Below, piece after piece: positions 1-11,566 of a stretch of 64,000 nucleotides of DNA. Below the pieces are notes generated by a model, which was given only the letters and a program-made list of their open reading frames with translations, made no database searches and was not told the origin of the DNA. Made by a program: the position numbers and the translations under genes. Location: the NCBI GenBank assembly GCA_031772625.1, contig CM062811.1:644256820-644320819 (forward strand), read 5' to 3'. The stretch is from Pinus tabuliformis. Its lineage: Eukaryota > Streptophyta > Pinopsida > Pinales > Pinaceae. Within the stretch, counting starts at the first letter, position 1. The number at the start of each line of letters is the position of its first letter.

Positions 1-461
1 ATGTGTTGATATTGTAGAAGAGCTCCTCAAAGTTGTTGACTTATCCTTCCTTTGTCATAAAGTGCACCTCCAATCACCCTAAATTCATAAAAGGATAACT
101 CTCACAACAACATAAGGGTAGAATCACTCTCCAAAATCCAACCCCTTGCATATGGAAGGTTGTAAATATATAGAGGAGTGAGGTAAGTTGGGAGTTCTTA
201 TCCTTTTACCAATATTGGGATTGAGATCCATTCTTGATGGGAGGATGAGATATAAGGATAAGGGATGGAAACTCCAAGGTAGGATAGGATAGGATTCAAA
301 AGTTTTATCTGAGCTAAATGGTTACAACAAATCCTGGAAGCTTCTGGAAATAGAAGCTTCAAGATTCTCTCTCTTTTTCCAAAATTTCTAGAACCAACAC
401 AGGTGCAAAGGGGAGCAACCTAGATGTGATCAACACATGACACAGTGGAGCAACCTGTAGG
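1..461 (-). repeat. Repeat family R, copy 1, left part
   Basis: No coding region is seen. Scattered blocks resemble the middle of R copies 2 and 3: a 'gaagcttc' palindrome block near 340, a 'ggatgaga...ggata' block near 240, and 'atatatagaggagtg' near 166. The sequence seems to resume after the copia element at 6197, so the copia insertion probably split this copy. The match is patchy and the left end lies outside the window. Strand is assigned only by analogy with copy 3, which adjoins a minus-strand gag block. Confidence 0.4.
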
Positions 462-1240
462 TGTAGAAAATCTGTGATAGGTTAACTCAATAATGCAATA
501 TAAATCAAAGCAGAATACTATAACCTACTTCTACTATCAATTTGCGAAAGCTTAAAGATCGAGATGAACAATATAATTAGAAGAAGAAGAATCAATGGCA
601 CAATACACATGAATACTTTGGGGAAAGTCTCAGATAAAAACCCCACACTATTGTATTATCATACATGGTGGAAATACATAGGAATTATACAAAGCCTTAA
701 CTCTCACGGCTAGCCAGCTCTCAGTACAATCCTCACAGATGCTTACAAGCAATCTTGGCTTTTCTCAATCCTTCCTCTCTGCCTTCCAAGCTCCTATTTC
801 CTTGCGATGTTCCTTGTGGATGATTAGCCTTAAAAAACTGCGCAATCCTCAAGGATGAATCTTTGACTGCATGCATGAGTTTCTGATGAGGGAATCTTCA
901 ATTAACTTGAGTAGCACTAGGTAAGTGCATTAATGCATCAACTGACTGTTAACTCACTATTAGTTCCTCAAATAGTTTGGAACTAATTTAACTGGAATTA
1001 ACTCAGTAAACTGAGTTAACTAATTACAACTCAAATATAACTCAATCTTATATCCTTAATTTAAGGGATAACTCTTACATGACTTCATAAAGACTTTTAA
1101 CTCGAATTTCTCCAACTAATTAATTTCAAATAAATTAATTAATTATTTCCAAGTAGCTGTTAAGACTAAATTCGATTTTAATTCACAATTTAATTCAAGG
1201 ACAAATTAAATTGGAATATTCTTATTGCCATATTTCAACA
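462..1240 (-). repeat. Copia 3' LTR
   Basis: 779 bp, TG...CA ends, aligned along its length with 5325-6196. It lacks about 91 bp present in the other LTR. The flanking 1241-1251 is a pyrimidine tract (ctccctctcaa), which on the coding strand is the polypurine tract TTGAGAGGGAG directly before the LTR. It contains several 'taactcag/ctgagttaac' palindromic blocks and AT-rich 'taattaatt' runs. Confidence 0.93.
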
Positions 1241-1269
1241 CTCCCTCTCAACAAGAAAGGGATTAGTTT

Positions 1270-4200
1270 TCACCTTGATCCTGTCTCTATGGAACTCGAA
1301 TTTACACTTTGACAATGCCTTTGTCAAAATGTCATAATCTTGCTCCTCTGTTGAAATATACTACAACAACATGATCCTCCTCACTACACAGTTTCTGAGA
1401 TGATGATACCGGATTTTGATGTGCTTGGACCTATCATGAAATACTGGATTCTCAGAGAGTTTGATACAACTCTGATTATCACAATAGATCACAGTTGGAT
1501 ACATCCTCTGATAAAACAAACCAACTAGGACTTTTCACATCCAAATGGCCTTACATGCTGCCTGACTTGCAACCATGTATTCTGCCTTTGCTGAGTTGAG
1601 TGCAACTGACATCTGTTTCCTACTGTACCAAGAAACTTCCGCTGACCCAAGGTTGAAAATACCTCCTGATGTGCTCTTCCGATCTGATGGACTCCCTGCC
1701 TAATCTGCATCAGTGAAGCCCTGTAGCTTCACTCCCTCTGTCCATCTGTACCATAATCCATACTGAGATGTGCCTTTGAGGTATCTCAATACATGCTTTT
1801 CTACCTTCCAAAACATCTTGGTAGGTTGAACCATCGCTTGACTCAGCTAGTTCACCGCATAGCGCAAATATGGTCGTGTGTTCATTAAGTACATCAATGA
1901 ACCCACAAGTTGCCTGTACACAATAGCCTCTACCACTTCTCTTGAAGTAGCAACCTCCTTCTTCCAGTTACCTGTTAGAGGAGTCTGCATGGGCTTGCAC
2001 TTCTCCATGTGGAATCTCCTGGGTATCTCGTTGGCATACTTTCCCTGGGACACAAACAACTCCCCATCCTTCTTCCACACTTCCATGCCAAGGAAGTAAT
2101 GCATGAGACCCATGTCTTTCATCTCAAATTCTCTTGCAAGGTCCTCCTTGCAAGACACGATCAACTAATCATCACCAGTCAATAAGAGATCATCAACATA
2201 AAGTACAATGATCAACAGCTTACCTTTCACCACGACGTGGTACAGGTTCGCATCCACTTCACTCTTTGTGAATCCCAACCCAGTGAAGTAGTTGTCTATC
2301 CTGATGTACCAAGCACGAGGTGCTTGCGTCAGCCCATACAACGCTCTCTTGAGTCGGCACACATGCGACTCATGATCGAAGGTCTCAAAACCTTCTGGCT
2401 GCTCTATGTACACCTCTTCCTCAATCTAGCCACTGAGGAATGTAGTCTTCACATCCATCTGATGGATCTTCCAACCCATCTGTGCTAATAGTGCCAACAT
2501 AAATATGAAAGATGAGTACCTTGCGACAGGAGCAAAAGTCTCATCATAGTTAATCCCCTCGACCTATGAAAAGCGACGGGAAACAAATCTTGCCTTATGC
2601 TTCTCCACACTACCATCAACATCTTGCTTTACCTTGTAAAGCGAATGGGAACTCACAACTAACTTTCTCTTTGGTCTCGGAACCACATCCCAAACACTGT
2701 TATGAACTATGGAGTCATACTCCTCCACCATAGCATCAACCCAAATCAGCTGCTGCACTGCTTTCTCAAAGGAAGATGGCTCAGTCTCAACACATTCCTT
2801 AGCAAGGGTCGTGTATCCAGTGTACCTCTTAGGTGACCTCCTCTATCTGCGCTAAGAAGATGGTGCTCCCACATTCTCTCTCGCATCCTCCAACAATCTG
2901 TTAGCTTCTCTTGTGCGCTTCCATCCATCTCTGGAAGACTCTGTTTGAGTGGATGTCACCACTCCTGGAACCTCTGCATGCGACTGCTATGCATTAGTTT
3001 GAGGCTCCTCCTCCTTAGGAACCAACAGTTCCTCCACAATTTGTAGTTGGATCTCCCTCTCAAGGGAAAATTGCATGGCCCTCTACTCATCAAAATTGAG
3101 ATCTTTGCCAACCGTTGTCCTCCGACTAGTAGGCAAGTACACTCGATAGTTGTGAGGTGTATCAGTGTACCCCACAAATATCCCCAACTCTATTGTCGGC
3201 TCAAGCTTCTTCTATGCATCCTTTGTCACATGGAAATATACCGATGAGCCAAAGATCCTGAAGTGACCCACATCTGGTATCTTACCGGAGAAAGCTTCCT
3301 CTGGTATCTTCATCCCAAGTATGTGATGCGGGCTTCTATTCTACAAATAGACCACTGTGTTGCATGCCTCAGCCCACAAGTGAAGTGGTAGGCCTTGGTC
3401 ATGCCGCATTACTCGTGTTGCCCCTACAATAGTTATGTTCTTCCTCTCGGCCACCCCATTCTGCTATGGGTTATGAAGTGTCGTCAACTCTTGTTTAATT
3501 CCTTCTACTGCACAAAAGTCCTTAAACTCTTGAGAGAAATATTCTCCACTGTTGTCGATTCTCAAGGCCTTGATCTTCTTCCCTAACTCTTTCTCGACCA
3601 AAGATTTGAACTCACAAAAGTTTGTGAAATTTTGGTCCTTCTTTTGCATGAAATAAATCCAGGATTTACGAGAATAGTCATCAATGAAAATCACGTAATA
3701 CCTTTGCTTCGTTGTGGATGCCATTGAGAATGGTCCACACAAATTAGTACGAACTCACTCTAAGATAGCCTCTGCTCGACTGTCTCGATCATGAACGGAA
3801 GACTTGGTGTATTTTCCCAAGGTACAACCTTTGCACGTGTAAACTTGCTCAAGTTTACCTTTGGGAAGTCCTGTAGATATCTGTTGCATTATCTTCAAAG
3901 CCCCATGATGCAAATGGCCCAACTGCATGTGCCACAACTCACCGATGTCTTGGCTTTGCACCAATTCTACTTTTGTACTTAATGTTGCACAATCATCTAC
4001 CTCTAGTTTATAGAGATTCCTCACCCAAACCCCTATCCTCTTGGTCTGACCCGTGACTATGTGTCTTAGGAACGCCTTTCCTTTATTGAAGACAACATCA
4101 TATCCTTTGTCCTCCAACATCACGACCGATACTGAGTTCTTCTTTAGTCCAAGCACATACATCACATCTGTCAAGGTGAGAGGAGCTCCATGCTCCCTCT

Positions 4201-4345
4201 GAAAAGTAACGTGCCCACTCCTGAAACACTATACCTTCCGTCATCACCCATCTATATGTGCATCTTGAGGTCTTTCTTCTCCAAGGCACTGAATAAATTT
4301 TTATCAGCAGTCATGTAGAATGAGGTTCCACTGTCAAGATACTAG
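1270..4345 (-). pseudogene. Copia pol remnant: protease, integrase, reverse transcriptase, RNase H
   Basis: Read on the minus strand from 4345 down. Protease: 'YLDSGTSFYM' with the DSG active site at 4328-4336. Pre-integrase 'LWHMQLGHLHHGALKIM' with paired cysteines (CKGC) at about 3870-3800. Integrase core 3742-3464 with 'FIDDYSRKSWIYF' and 'ALRIDNSGEYFS'. Reverse transcriptase 2758-1847 with 'QAPRAWY' and the YVDD catalytic motif near 2190. RNase H in 1710-1300, with 'KAEYM' and 'DILTKALSK' at its end near 1310. The frame is mostly continuous but holds about ten stop codons, including those at 3464, 2564, 2165, 1847, 1700 and 1535. The domain set is full length for a copia pol. Confidence 0.92.
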
Positions 4346-4399
4346 ACACAACCCATCATCACTGACACCATGCATGTGATGAGGGTAAAGTCCATTTCG

Positions 4400-5260
4400 A
4401 ACTAAGAGGCTAATGCCTCACCTTTAGATCCTTCCAAGAATCCCTTCTTGGACTTCTTCGATGGGTAATTAGTCGCATAATGCCCCATCTTGTGACAATA
4501 AAGCATCTTACTTTAGACATGTCACCCTTCTTCCCTCCATAAGAAGAATTCGATTTGAAATGGGAAGCCTTCCCCTTCCCTTTCCTTGCCTTACTTGCTA
4601 AGGCCAAATTTTCTTCATCATAATTCTTGGATGAAGAACGATTTTGTGTACTCCTCTTGATCTCCTCCTGCATAAGATCCGACCACATTCGTTCCCAATC
4701 CAACAATTTCTCCCTTCCATTCACAGAGTCCTCGTAGCTATTCCAACTCTTTGGAAGGCCAAGGAGAGTGAGGCTCACCATATCATCATCAGAAGTAGTT
4801 ATTCCCACATTGCCAAGCTCATCTCTGCAGGTGGTGAGCTTGTTCAGATATGTGGAAATAGTATTGCCCTTCTCCATCTTGATTCTTCAAAGCTTATCCT
4901 TGAGTGCCAATTTCCTCTAGTTGCTACTATTCTGGTAGGGGTCATTCAATGTCTTCGACATTGAAAATGGAGTATCCTTCCCATGGAGACTTGAGACAAT
5001 ATGGTCTCGAACTCCCTCAAGGATGATCTGTCTCACCTTCACCACACACTTCTTCCTCTCAGCCAACTCTTGTGCATTAGTTGAAGCTGGCTTTGGGATT
5101 TCTTGGTCAATGAATTCCTTCAAGCCATTGTCTTATAATACAGCGTCCATTATATCTTTCCATGCTATGTAATTTGAGCTACCTTCCAAGGCATACTCGA
5201 GTCTCAAGCCATAGAATGCCATTGGCCAACCTTGAAGTATGATATGAATTCAATTTGCAC
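4400..5260 (-). pseudogene. Copia gag remnant
   Basis: Minus-strand translation gives copia gag segments, roughly 5123-4917 and 4877-4410: 'NTISTYLNKLTTCRDEL' and 'LTLLGLPKSWNSY' are typical of the UBN2-type gag core, followed by a Lys/Ser-rich linker. The CCHC knuckle near 4510 begins as 'KVRCF' and then leaves frame. In-frame stops are at 4917-4919 (TAG) and 4887-4889 (TGA). Gag would form the virus-like particle around the element RNA; this copy is broken. Confidence 0.85.
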
Positions 5261-5312
5261 CTGCAACCCCGAACTTTAAACTTCAAATTCTCTTCTCAGT
5301 GTATTGTTCACA

Positions 5313-5324
5313 GCTCTGATACCA
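5313..5324 (-). promoter_or_regulatory. Primer-binding site, tRNA-iMet
   Basis: On the minus strand the 12 bases directly after the LTR read TGGTATCAGAGC, complementary to the 3' end of plant initiator tRNA-Met, the usual primer for copia reverse transcription. It fixes the LTR boundary and the element's direction. Confidence 0.93.
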
Positions 5325-6196
5325 TGTAGAAAATCTGTGATAGGTAAACTCTATAATGAAATATAAATCAAAGTAGAATACTATAGCCTACTTCTACTAT
5401 TAATTTTTGGAAGCTTAAAGATCGCATTGAACAATATAAACAAAATTAGAAGAATCAATGGCACAATACACATGAAAATACTTTGGGGAAAGTCTCAGAT
5501 AAAAACCCCACACTATTGTATTATCATACATGGTTGAAATACATAGGAATTATACAAAGCCTTAGCTCTCATAGCTAGCTAGCACTTAGTACAATCCTCA
5601 CAGATGCTCACAGGCAATCTTGGCTTTTCTCCAGCCTTCCTCTCTGCCCTCCAAGCCCCTATTTCCTTGTGTTGTTCCTTGTGGATGATAAGCCTTCAAA
5701 AATTGTGCAATCCTCAAGGATGAATCCTTGATTTCATGCATGAGTTTTCTCCATGAGAAAACACATGCAATTGATAGTACACTATCCTTGAACATTAATC
5801 TCAACTGGGTCTTTCTCAGAATAGACATGCATGAGTTTCTGATGAGGGAATCTTTAGTTAACTGGAGTAGCATTAGTTGAGTGCATTAATGCATCAACTG
5901 ACTGTTAACTCAATATTAGTTCCTCAAACAATTTGGAAGTAATTTAACTGGACTTAACTCATTAAACTGAGTTAACTAATTAAAACTCAAATATAACTCA
6001 ATCTTATCTCCTTAATTTAAGGGATAACTCTTGCATGACTTCAAAAATACTTCTAACTTGAATTTCTACAACTAATTAATTTAAAATAAATTAATTAATT
6101 ATTTCCAAATAGCTATTAAGACTAAATTCGATTTTAATTCACAATTTAATTCAAGGACAAATTAAATTGGAATATTCTTGTTGCCATATTTCAACA
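5325..6196 (-). repeat. Copia 5' LTR
   Basis: 872 bp, same ends as the LTR at 462-1240. It has an extra segment bounded by two copies of CATGCATGAGTTT (5735-5747 and 5826-5838); the other LTR has one. On the coding strand it is followed at once by the primer-binding site. Confidence 0.93.
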
Positions 6197-7960
6197 TGTT
6201 GTCCAGTAAGAGGCCAGGGTGCATTAGTCCTAAAACTGGCTCAGATGATGCAATTTATGCAATGAGAGAGTCATGCATAGGCATTTGTTCAATGATGATG
6301 TAAAGCGGGGAAATGATGTTGATTGATCCCATTAGGAGGCTGGTTGATCATATGAGACAAAATATCCTATACAAAAGTGCCCCCTAAAGTGAAAATTCAG
6401 AGATGATGAATGATGACTAAAGTGATTTACCTTGTGACAAGTCAAGATCAACAACAACTGGCGATATCGTCTTTTGTTACAATGCATTTACATCATGACA
6501 TCATTTTGATAAGGGAGGCATACCCGTACTCATCACATAAGCTAACATTACATATATAATGATCAAAATACATGTCCATTGATGACTAATGGTGGACCCA
6601 TGACTGTATGACTGTCAGTATGATCATAGCAATCATACATAGTGATCTTGTATAATCCTAAAATAATAGCCTAGATTGTGGGAACTTGATCTGGGGTCTT
6701 CTATCTCGTTCACACAACCAACCAATATATGAGTCTAACCATGTGAATTAATGGGCTCAAGTCGAACATGGTAGACATCATCTAATTACCATCCAATGAT
6801 GTAAGTCCTTAATAGACGCGAGAGAAACCACCAATGATGTTAATGGCTCTCAAGGTACTCAAGTACACTCTGTATGGTGTGAATAAATGAGTTGATGTCA
6901 AACACAACACAAAATATTTTGGTCGAAGGCCAGTGATGTAAACTTGTCACTAAGAGTGAGGAAACTTCCCATTGATGTATGCAAGCACGAAGGTATCGAT
7001 GGGAGTTTCTAAGTCAACTTCCTGGAAAATGTGTTGATGTTGAGAGGAAGCGACCCATCACAATAGGGTCTTGATGTATCCCCCATCAACAACACAAAAT
7101 AGGTATGATGATTGAGACAAAAAGATGTTGATATGGAACTAGATCAGGAAAGGAAAACATGGAATGAAAGCTTAAGAGTATTGCAACAGAGATAAGTTGA
7201 ATGACTTCTCTTGAACACAACAATGACACTGAATGGTGTTGGAAGCATTTACCCAAAATTGAAATGGAGGTTCTGAAAAACAGTACGATAACAAAAAGAG
7301 AAGCATATTACCTAGCCCAAAAACCACAAAGATGAAGTAGAAGAGTGTCATATTCAAGAGTGACTCATTGTCATTAACAAATGGAGTACCCTGCTTTCCC
7401 AATTTTCTCAACCATACTGGTCAATACCTCTTTATTTTTTAACAAGCTTGAGGAGGATAACATATGCTTGATATGTAAGTCCATCCTTTGGATGAATCCC
7501 TCTGATAATATTTAATGAACCCAGAAAAGGAGTGGTTCGGTCCCATCATGATTGACGAGTCCATAGTTGTTTGATGTTTTTACGAGTCCATTGAGGGTGA
7601 AAACTCAACTTCTTTTTCATGTTTAGAGATTTTGAAAAAGAGGCGAAGAAAAAAACTCCAGATGTCCCTTTTCATAGGTAGTGCCTTAGATCCAAAAAGG
7701 TAGAAAACAATACCCAAGAGAACCTCTTAGCCATGTTCGACCAAGGTGTTCATTTTTCGTAGTTATTCTATCTCAATCCAAAAAAGGGTTAAACTTATAC
7801 TAAGTAGACGTCTTTTCATTTACTTTTACGAGTTCGAAAAGAAAATTTCTCAACAATCTTTTCATATTTTGGGAGTCTGAAAAGAGCTAAAAGAGGACTC
7901 CAAAGGCTTCCTTTTTCGTAGGTTTAAAGAGTCCAAAAATTTGTACTCTTCGATCAAAAT
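6197..7960 (-). repeat. Repeat family R, copy 1, right part
   Basis: Collinear with 57100-58450 and 59540-61110. Shared blocks include 'gtgccccctaaag' near 6380, 'gaggcatacccgtactcat' near 6508, 'agtcgaacatgg' near 6756, 'ttggtcgaaggccagtgatgta' near 6920 and 'gaggaggataacatatgctt' near 7451. From 7480 on it carries the same series of short inverted repeats as copy 3. No long open frame is present. It is continuous with 1-461 apart from the copia insertion. Confidence 0.8.
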
Positions 7961-8661
7961 AACCTATTTAAAGCACAACAAAATCTATTAACAACTGTCA
8001 ACCTGCTCAGAAAAACACATAAATGATTAAACATACTTGTTTCATAGTAAAAATGAAGAATTACTAGGTTAAACCATTAAATATGAAAAAAATAATGAAA
8101 AATATGACCATATATACTCAAAAATGATTGTTCATTTTTACCATTTCACATTTACCTTCAACAATGAGAGTTCTGAGTACTTTTCCCTCAATCTTCTGTA
8201 GATAATTATGTCTAATCCAGTGGACAATTTCAAGTACATCGCTTCCAAGTAGGAGCTAAAACCATTCTCTTTCTTTTTGTGGTTCCTTTTTATGATTTCA
8301 TGCAAAATTTCTGAGTTTTTGAGGGCCTTGGGGTTCCAAAATTTCTCCCTAGGACCAACGCAGGCCCAAATGGTTGAAAAATGTGTTGCACCTAAGCAGT
8401 CATGCATTGTAGGCAGGGGTGAAACACTATGGTTTTCTCTTTTGGGGTGTGTTGGGCACAAATCTAAAGTTTTCTCAGCAATTTTTCCTCAAAAATTTGT
8501 TAAGTTTTTTGCATGAAAAGGATCCTAATGAATATCTTGTTGATTTATTAAGGGTTGATCAGCACAAAATCGCTTTCGTATGGAGAGAAAGAGAACATGA
8601 GGAACATGATTTGAATGCATCAAATGATCATGCTACCATCCAGGCATTAAGGAATTGTGGA
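7960..8661. other. Unassigned sequence with a short protein-like segment at its right end
   Basis: AT-rich, no gene model. From about 8510 to 8661 the plus strand reads a protein-like stretch ('DPNEYLVDLLRVDQHKIAF', then 'HATIQALRNCG') that stops just where the LTR at 8662 begins. It could be a fragment of a host or transposon protein interrupted by that insertion. I do not recognise the family with confidence. Confidence 0.35.
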
Positions 8662-8965
8662 TGTTAGGCCCCTATAATACTAGTGTATCCCCCTTATTGT
8701 TATTTTTTGTGCCCATTTAGCCCCCATATTGTTATTTTTGTACCCCATAAAAGCCCACTATTATTATTGTTGTTCCCTTACATTATTATTGTTATGTAGG
8801 CTCTGATTATATTGTGACCCCTTAGACCCTTATATATACAAAGGAGGTCTTGTAATTTGTATCATCAAAGAATTGTTCATTTATGTAATGTAAAGGAGGT
8901 TTCCCCCTCGAAGAGGATAATTTTTAAGTCGTTGATCTATCTATTTGTGAGTTGGTTCCATAACA
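8662..8965 (+). repeat. Gypsy 5' LTR (304 bp)
   Basis: Starts TGTTAGGCCCC and ends CCATAACA, with the tRNA-iMet primer site two bases downstream. 'ccttatatatac' near 8829 is a plausible TATA box, followed by 'aaggaggtcttgtaat'. No second LTR of this type was seen, so the left border rests on the TG...CA ends and the primer-site spacing. Confidence 0.82.
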
Positions 8966-8967
8966 TT

Positions 8968-8979
8968 TGGTATCAGAGC
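8968..8979 (+). promoter_or_regulatory. Primer-binding site, tRNA-iMet
   Basis: TGGTATCAGAGC, complementary to the initiator tRNA-Met 3' end, two bases after the LTR end ...TAACA. Sets a plus-strand direction for the element. Confidence 0.9.
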
Positions 8980-9658
8980 TTTGGATTTTAGGGTTTCACT
9001 ACTTCAAACAGGTCATCATGGAATTTTCACTGTAACTTTTTTATATGAAGCTTCAGAAGATTAAATTGAAAACATGTGGATCCAAAGTCTTGTTGAACCT
9101 TGTATATGAATTTCAGATCTGGTCTCACTATATTTTCGGAGACATGATTCGAGGAAGTTAGGGTTTTTGCAAGCTTCAGAATTCCATCTCAAACAAGCGA
9201 CCTTGGGAAATTTTTCATAACTTTCTCTTTGAGCATTGGATTTAAATTTCATAAAATGTGATAGAAAGAAGATGAACCTTAGTTTTGTGGGTATCATTTT
9301 TAGGGCCGAAGGTCAAAACAGTGACACGTGGCACGTCGTACAAGTTTACTCTACTGAATCAGTATATAATCATGTCATCGTGGGATATTGGGCATAAATA
9401 TTTCTTGATTAATCTAACCTCATCCATAATGATGTAATTGGAAAGATAACTCAGAGGGCTACCATAGGACAAAATTTCAAACCTTTGAGATCCAAAATTA
9501 CATAGATACAACAGATTCAATGTTGAGCTCCTACAAAGCAAGAAAAAGGTGTGTATTTTTTAAAATTTGTGTAAGTTTTGTTTGAAAATTTAGTTTGAAG
9601 TGATTCAAAGGGTATAGTGAAGCATAAATAGCATTAATTGATGCCCCTAATAAATTAA

Positions 9659-11335
9659 ATGGAAACACCTAGTAAGCAACCCGAAATCTATACTATGAGG
9701 CATGAAGAAGAGGAAGAAATGCAACATGATATATCAAAATTAATCGATCAAGTGCAGCAAATTTCGCTCTCACAAAAGCTAAGATAGATGGTATAAAAAG
9801 GAATGTGGGAGTTTTGAATGATGGTTTAAAAGAATACACGGAAGAAATGATGAATGTCAAGATAGAGTGGTTGAAGGAAGGTTTTGAAACATTGTTAGAA
9901 GAAAGGAATCCAAGTGGTGATAAGGCAATCCATGAAAATCATGAAAGGCAAAAGGAATACCAATTACGATTTTAGAGACTCTACTATGGGGTTTAAGAAT
10001 CACCACATTCCAAAGATAGATATGAGGAATTTTGATGGAAAGGATCTGGTAACTTGGATACTACATATGGAGCAATATTTTGATCTACATGAAGTGCAAT
10101 CCTCACAAAAGGTACGTATTGCATCTTTATATTTAGAACCCAATCAGTTTGTATGGATAGATGACTTTGTTCTCGTAAACCACTTGTCACCCGATCAATT
10201 TTAACGAAGGAAATGATAGCACATTATGAATATACAAAGAGTATTTCCTTATTTAGCCAATTGATAAATCTTAAACAAAAGGGTTCAATGGCAGAGCACA
10301 TTGAAGACTTCCAAAAATTGATTAAGGTAATCGATATTCTAGAGGAGCATAGGATTGAAGTATTCATAGGGACCCTAAAAGATAACATCAAACATGAGGT
10401 TCACCTTTGGGAACCTTGTTGGGTGTGGAACCTGATTATCTTCTTTATTCAGAGGTATCACCACATTTGACCCCATTTCATAATGTGGTAGCAACATCAC
10501 CTGTTTATGTGCACCGCTAGGGGGGGCAGTGCCCCTGAAGCTAAAAATAGATGAAAAGTTGCCTTGTAAAATGTTGTAATTTCATAGTCAATCTAGGTCA
10601 TTCATTAGGAAGAAATCTGAGGGTAGAAGTTATGTTTATTTTAGGGTGTTTTTGCCCTAGAAGGAAACCCCTCTATATATATAAGTGAATTGTGTTGCAA
10701 CTAAGTAGATCTATATTCTGAGCGAGAAAGAGAGAGGAGATTGTGTGAGAGAGAAGAGGAAATTACAATGGATCTATTGTAGGTTGTATCCTTCATTTTG
10801 TTGGATAATATAAAAGGAAGGACTGGTTGTTTCTTTGTGGACATAGCCCACATTGGGTGAACCACGTATATCTATGTCTCTCTTGTTTTATGCATTTTCT
10901 GTGTTTATATTTCTGTAATATTTTATGTGTTCCATTGCTCTGTAATATATAATTTTCTAACAAACCTGATTCATTGGAGAAGGCATTCAAGGTGGAAAGA
11001 AAAGTTGAAAGCAAAATTATGGCAACAAGGAAGTCTACCACTCACAACTATAAAGATGGAAGTGTTGCTACTCCTAGTCTTCCACAACCTACAAGGTTGA
11101 CACCACAACAATTAGAGGAAAAAAATTAAAAAGGGCTTTATTACAGTTGTGATAGAAAATACACTAAAGGTCATAAGTTTTCCGAGAAGAAAACATTTTA
11201 CATAGATTGTGAAGAGGAGGAAGAAAAGGAACAAGAAACATTAAGAGAGGAGGATATACAATAGGAACCAACCTCAAAGAAAGAAGAAATGAATCTGACC
11301 ATATCTTTTAATGCATTGGCATGAATTACCACTGC
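9659..11335 (+). pseudogene. Gypsy gag remnant, interrupted by a solo LTR
   Basis: A start near 9659 opens 'METPSKQPEIYTM', followed by a broken coiled-coil region. 9990-10204 contains 'KIDMRNFDGKDLVTWILHM' and 'EQYFDLHEV', and 10213-10411 'SMAEHIEDFQKLIKVIDIL', both typical of the retrotransposon gag core. After the solo LTR (10417-10962) the frame resumes as 'DSLEKAFKVERKVESKIM', then a CCHC-like knuckle 'YYSCDRKYTKGHKFSEK' near 11140 in which some Cys are replaced. In-frame stops are present, so it is non-functional. Confidence 0.85.
10417..10962. mobile_element. Solo LTR with perfect 5-bp target duplication
   Basis: 546 bp, TGTTGGG...TTCTAACA, flanked by AACCT at 10412-10416 and AACCT at 10963-10967. 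Removing it and one AACCT rejoins the gag frame (…HLWEP + DSLEKAF…), which proves the insertion. It holds no coding sequence and no second LTR, so it is what remains after recombination between the two LTRs of an inserted element. A TATA-like 'tatatatataagtg' lies near 10674. Family not identified. Confidence 0.93.
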
Positions 11336-11566
11336 TAAAACTCTCAAGATAGAAGGATATATCAAGAATAAAAAGGTAATAATGCTTATTGATTCAGGTA
11401 GTACCCATAATTTTATTCATTGTAAGATAGCCAAGGAATTGAATTGCTTCCTATATCCAACACTAGAGTGTCAAGTGATGGTTGCAAATGGAGGAAATAT
11501 ACATTGTTATGGAAAGTGCCATAATACCAAGCTAACCATTATTTATTTACATATGCCATTGAACTA

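Larger units (their letters stand above)
462..6196 (-). mobile_element. Ty1/copia retrotransposon with both LTRs, coding region decayed
   Basis: A 5.7-kb element lies between two related long repeats that both start TGTAGAAAATC and end TTTCAACA on the plus strand (TGTTG...CTACA on the coding strand). Order on the minus strand is 5' LTR, tRNA-iMet primer site, gag, protease, integrase, reverse transcriptase, RNase H, polypurine tract, 3' LTR. Integrase before reverse transcriptase is the copia order. The reading frame carries many stop codons, so the element cannot make its own proteins. The 5-bp flanks (GTAGG at 457-461, TGTTG at 6197-6201) do not match, so no target duplication can be claimed. 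Confidence 0.95.

Noticed and set aside
457-6201. Target-site duplication of the first copia
   Set aside because: GTAGG and TGTTG do not match, so none is claimed.
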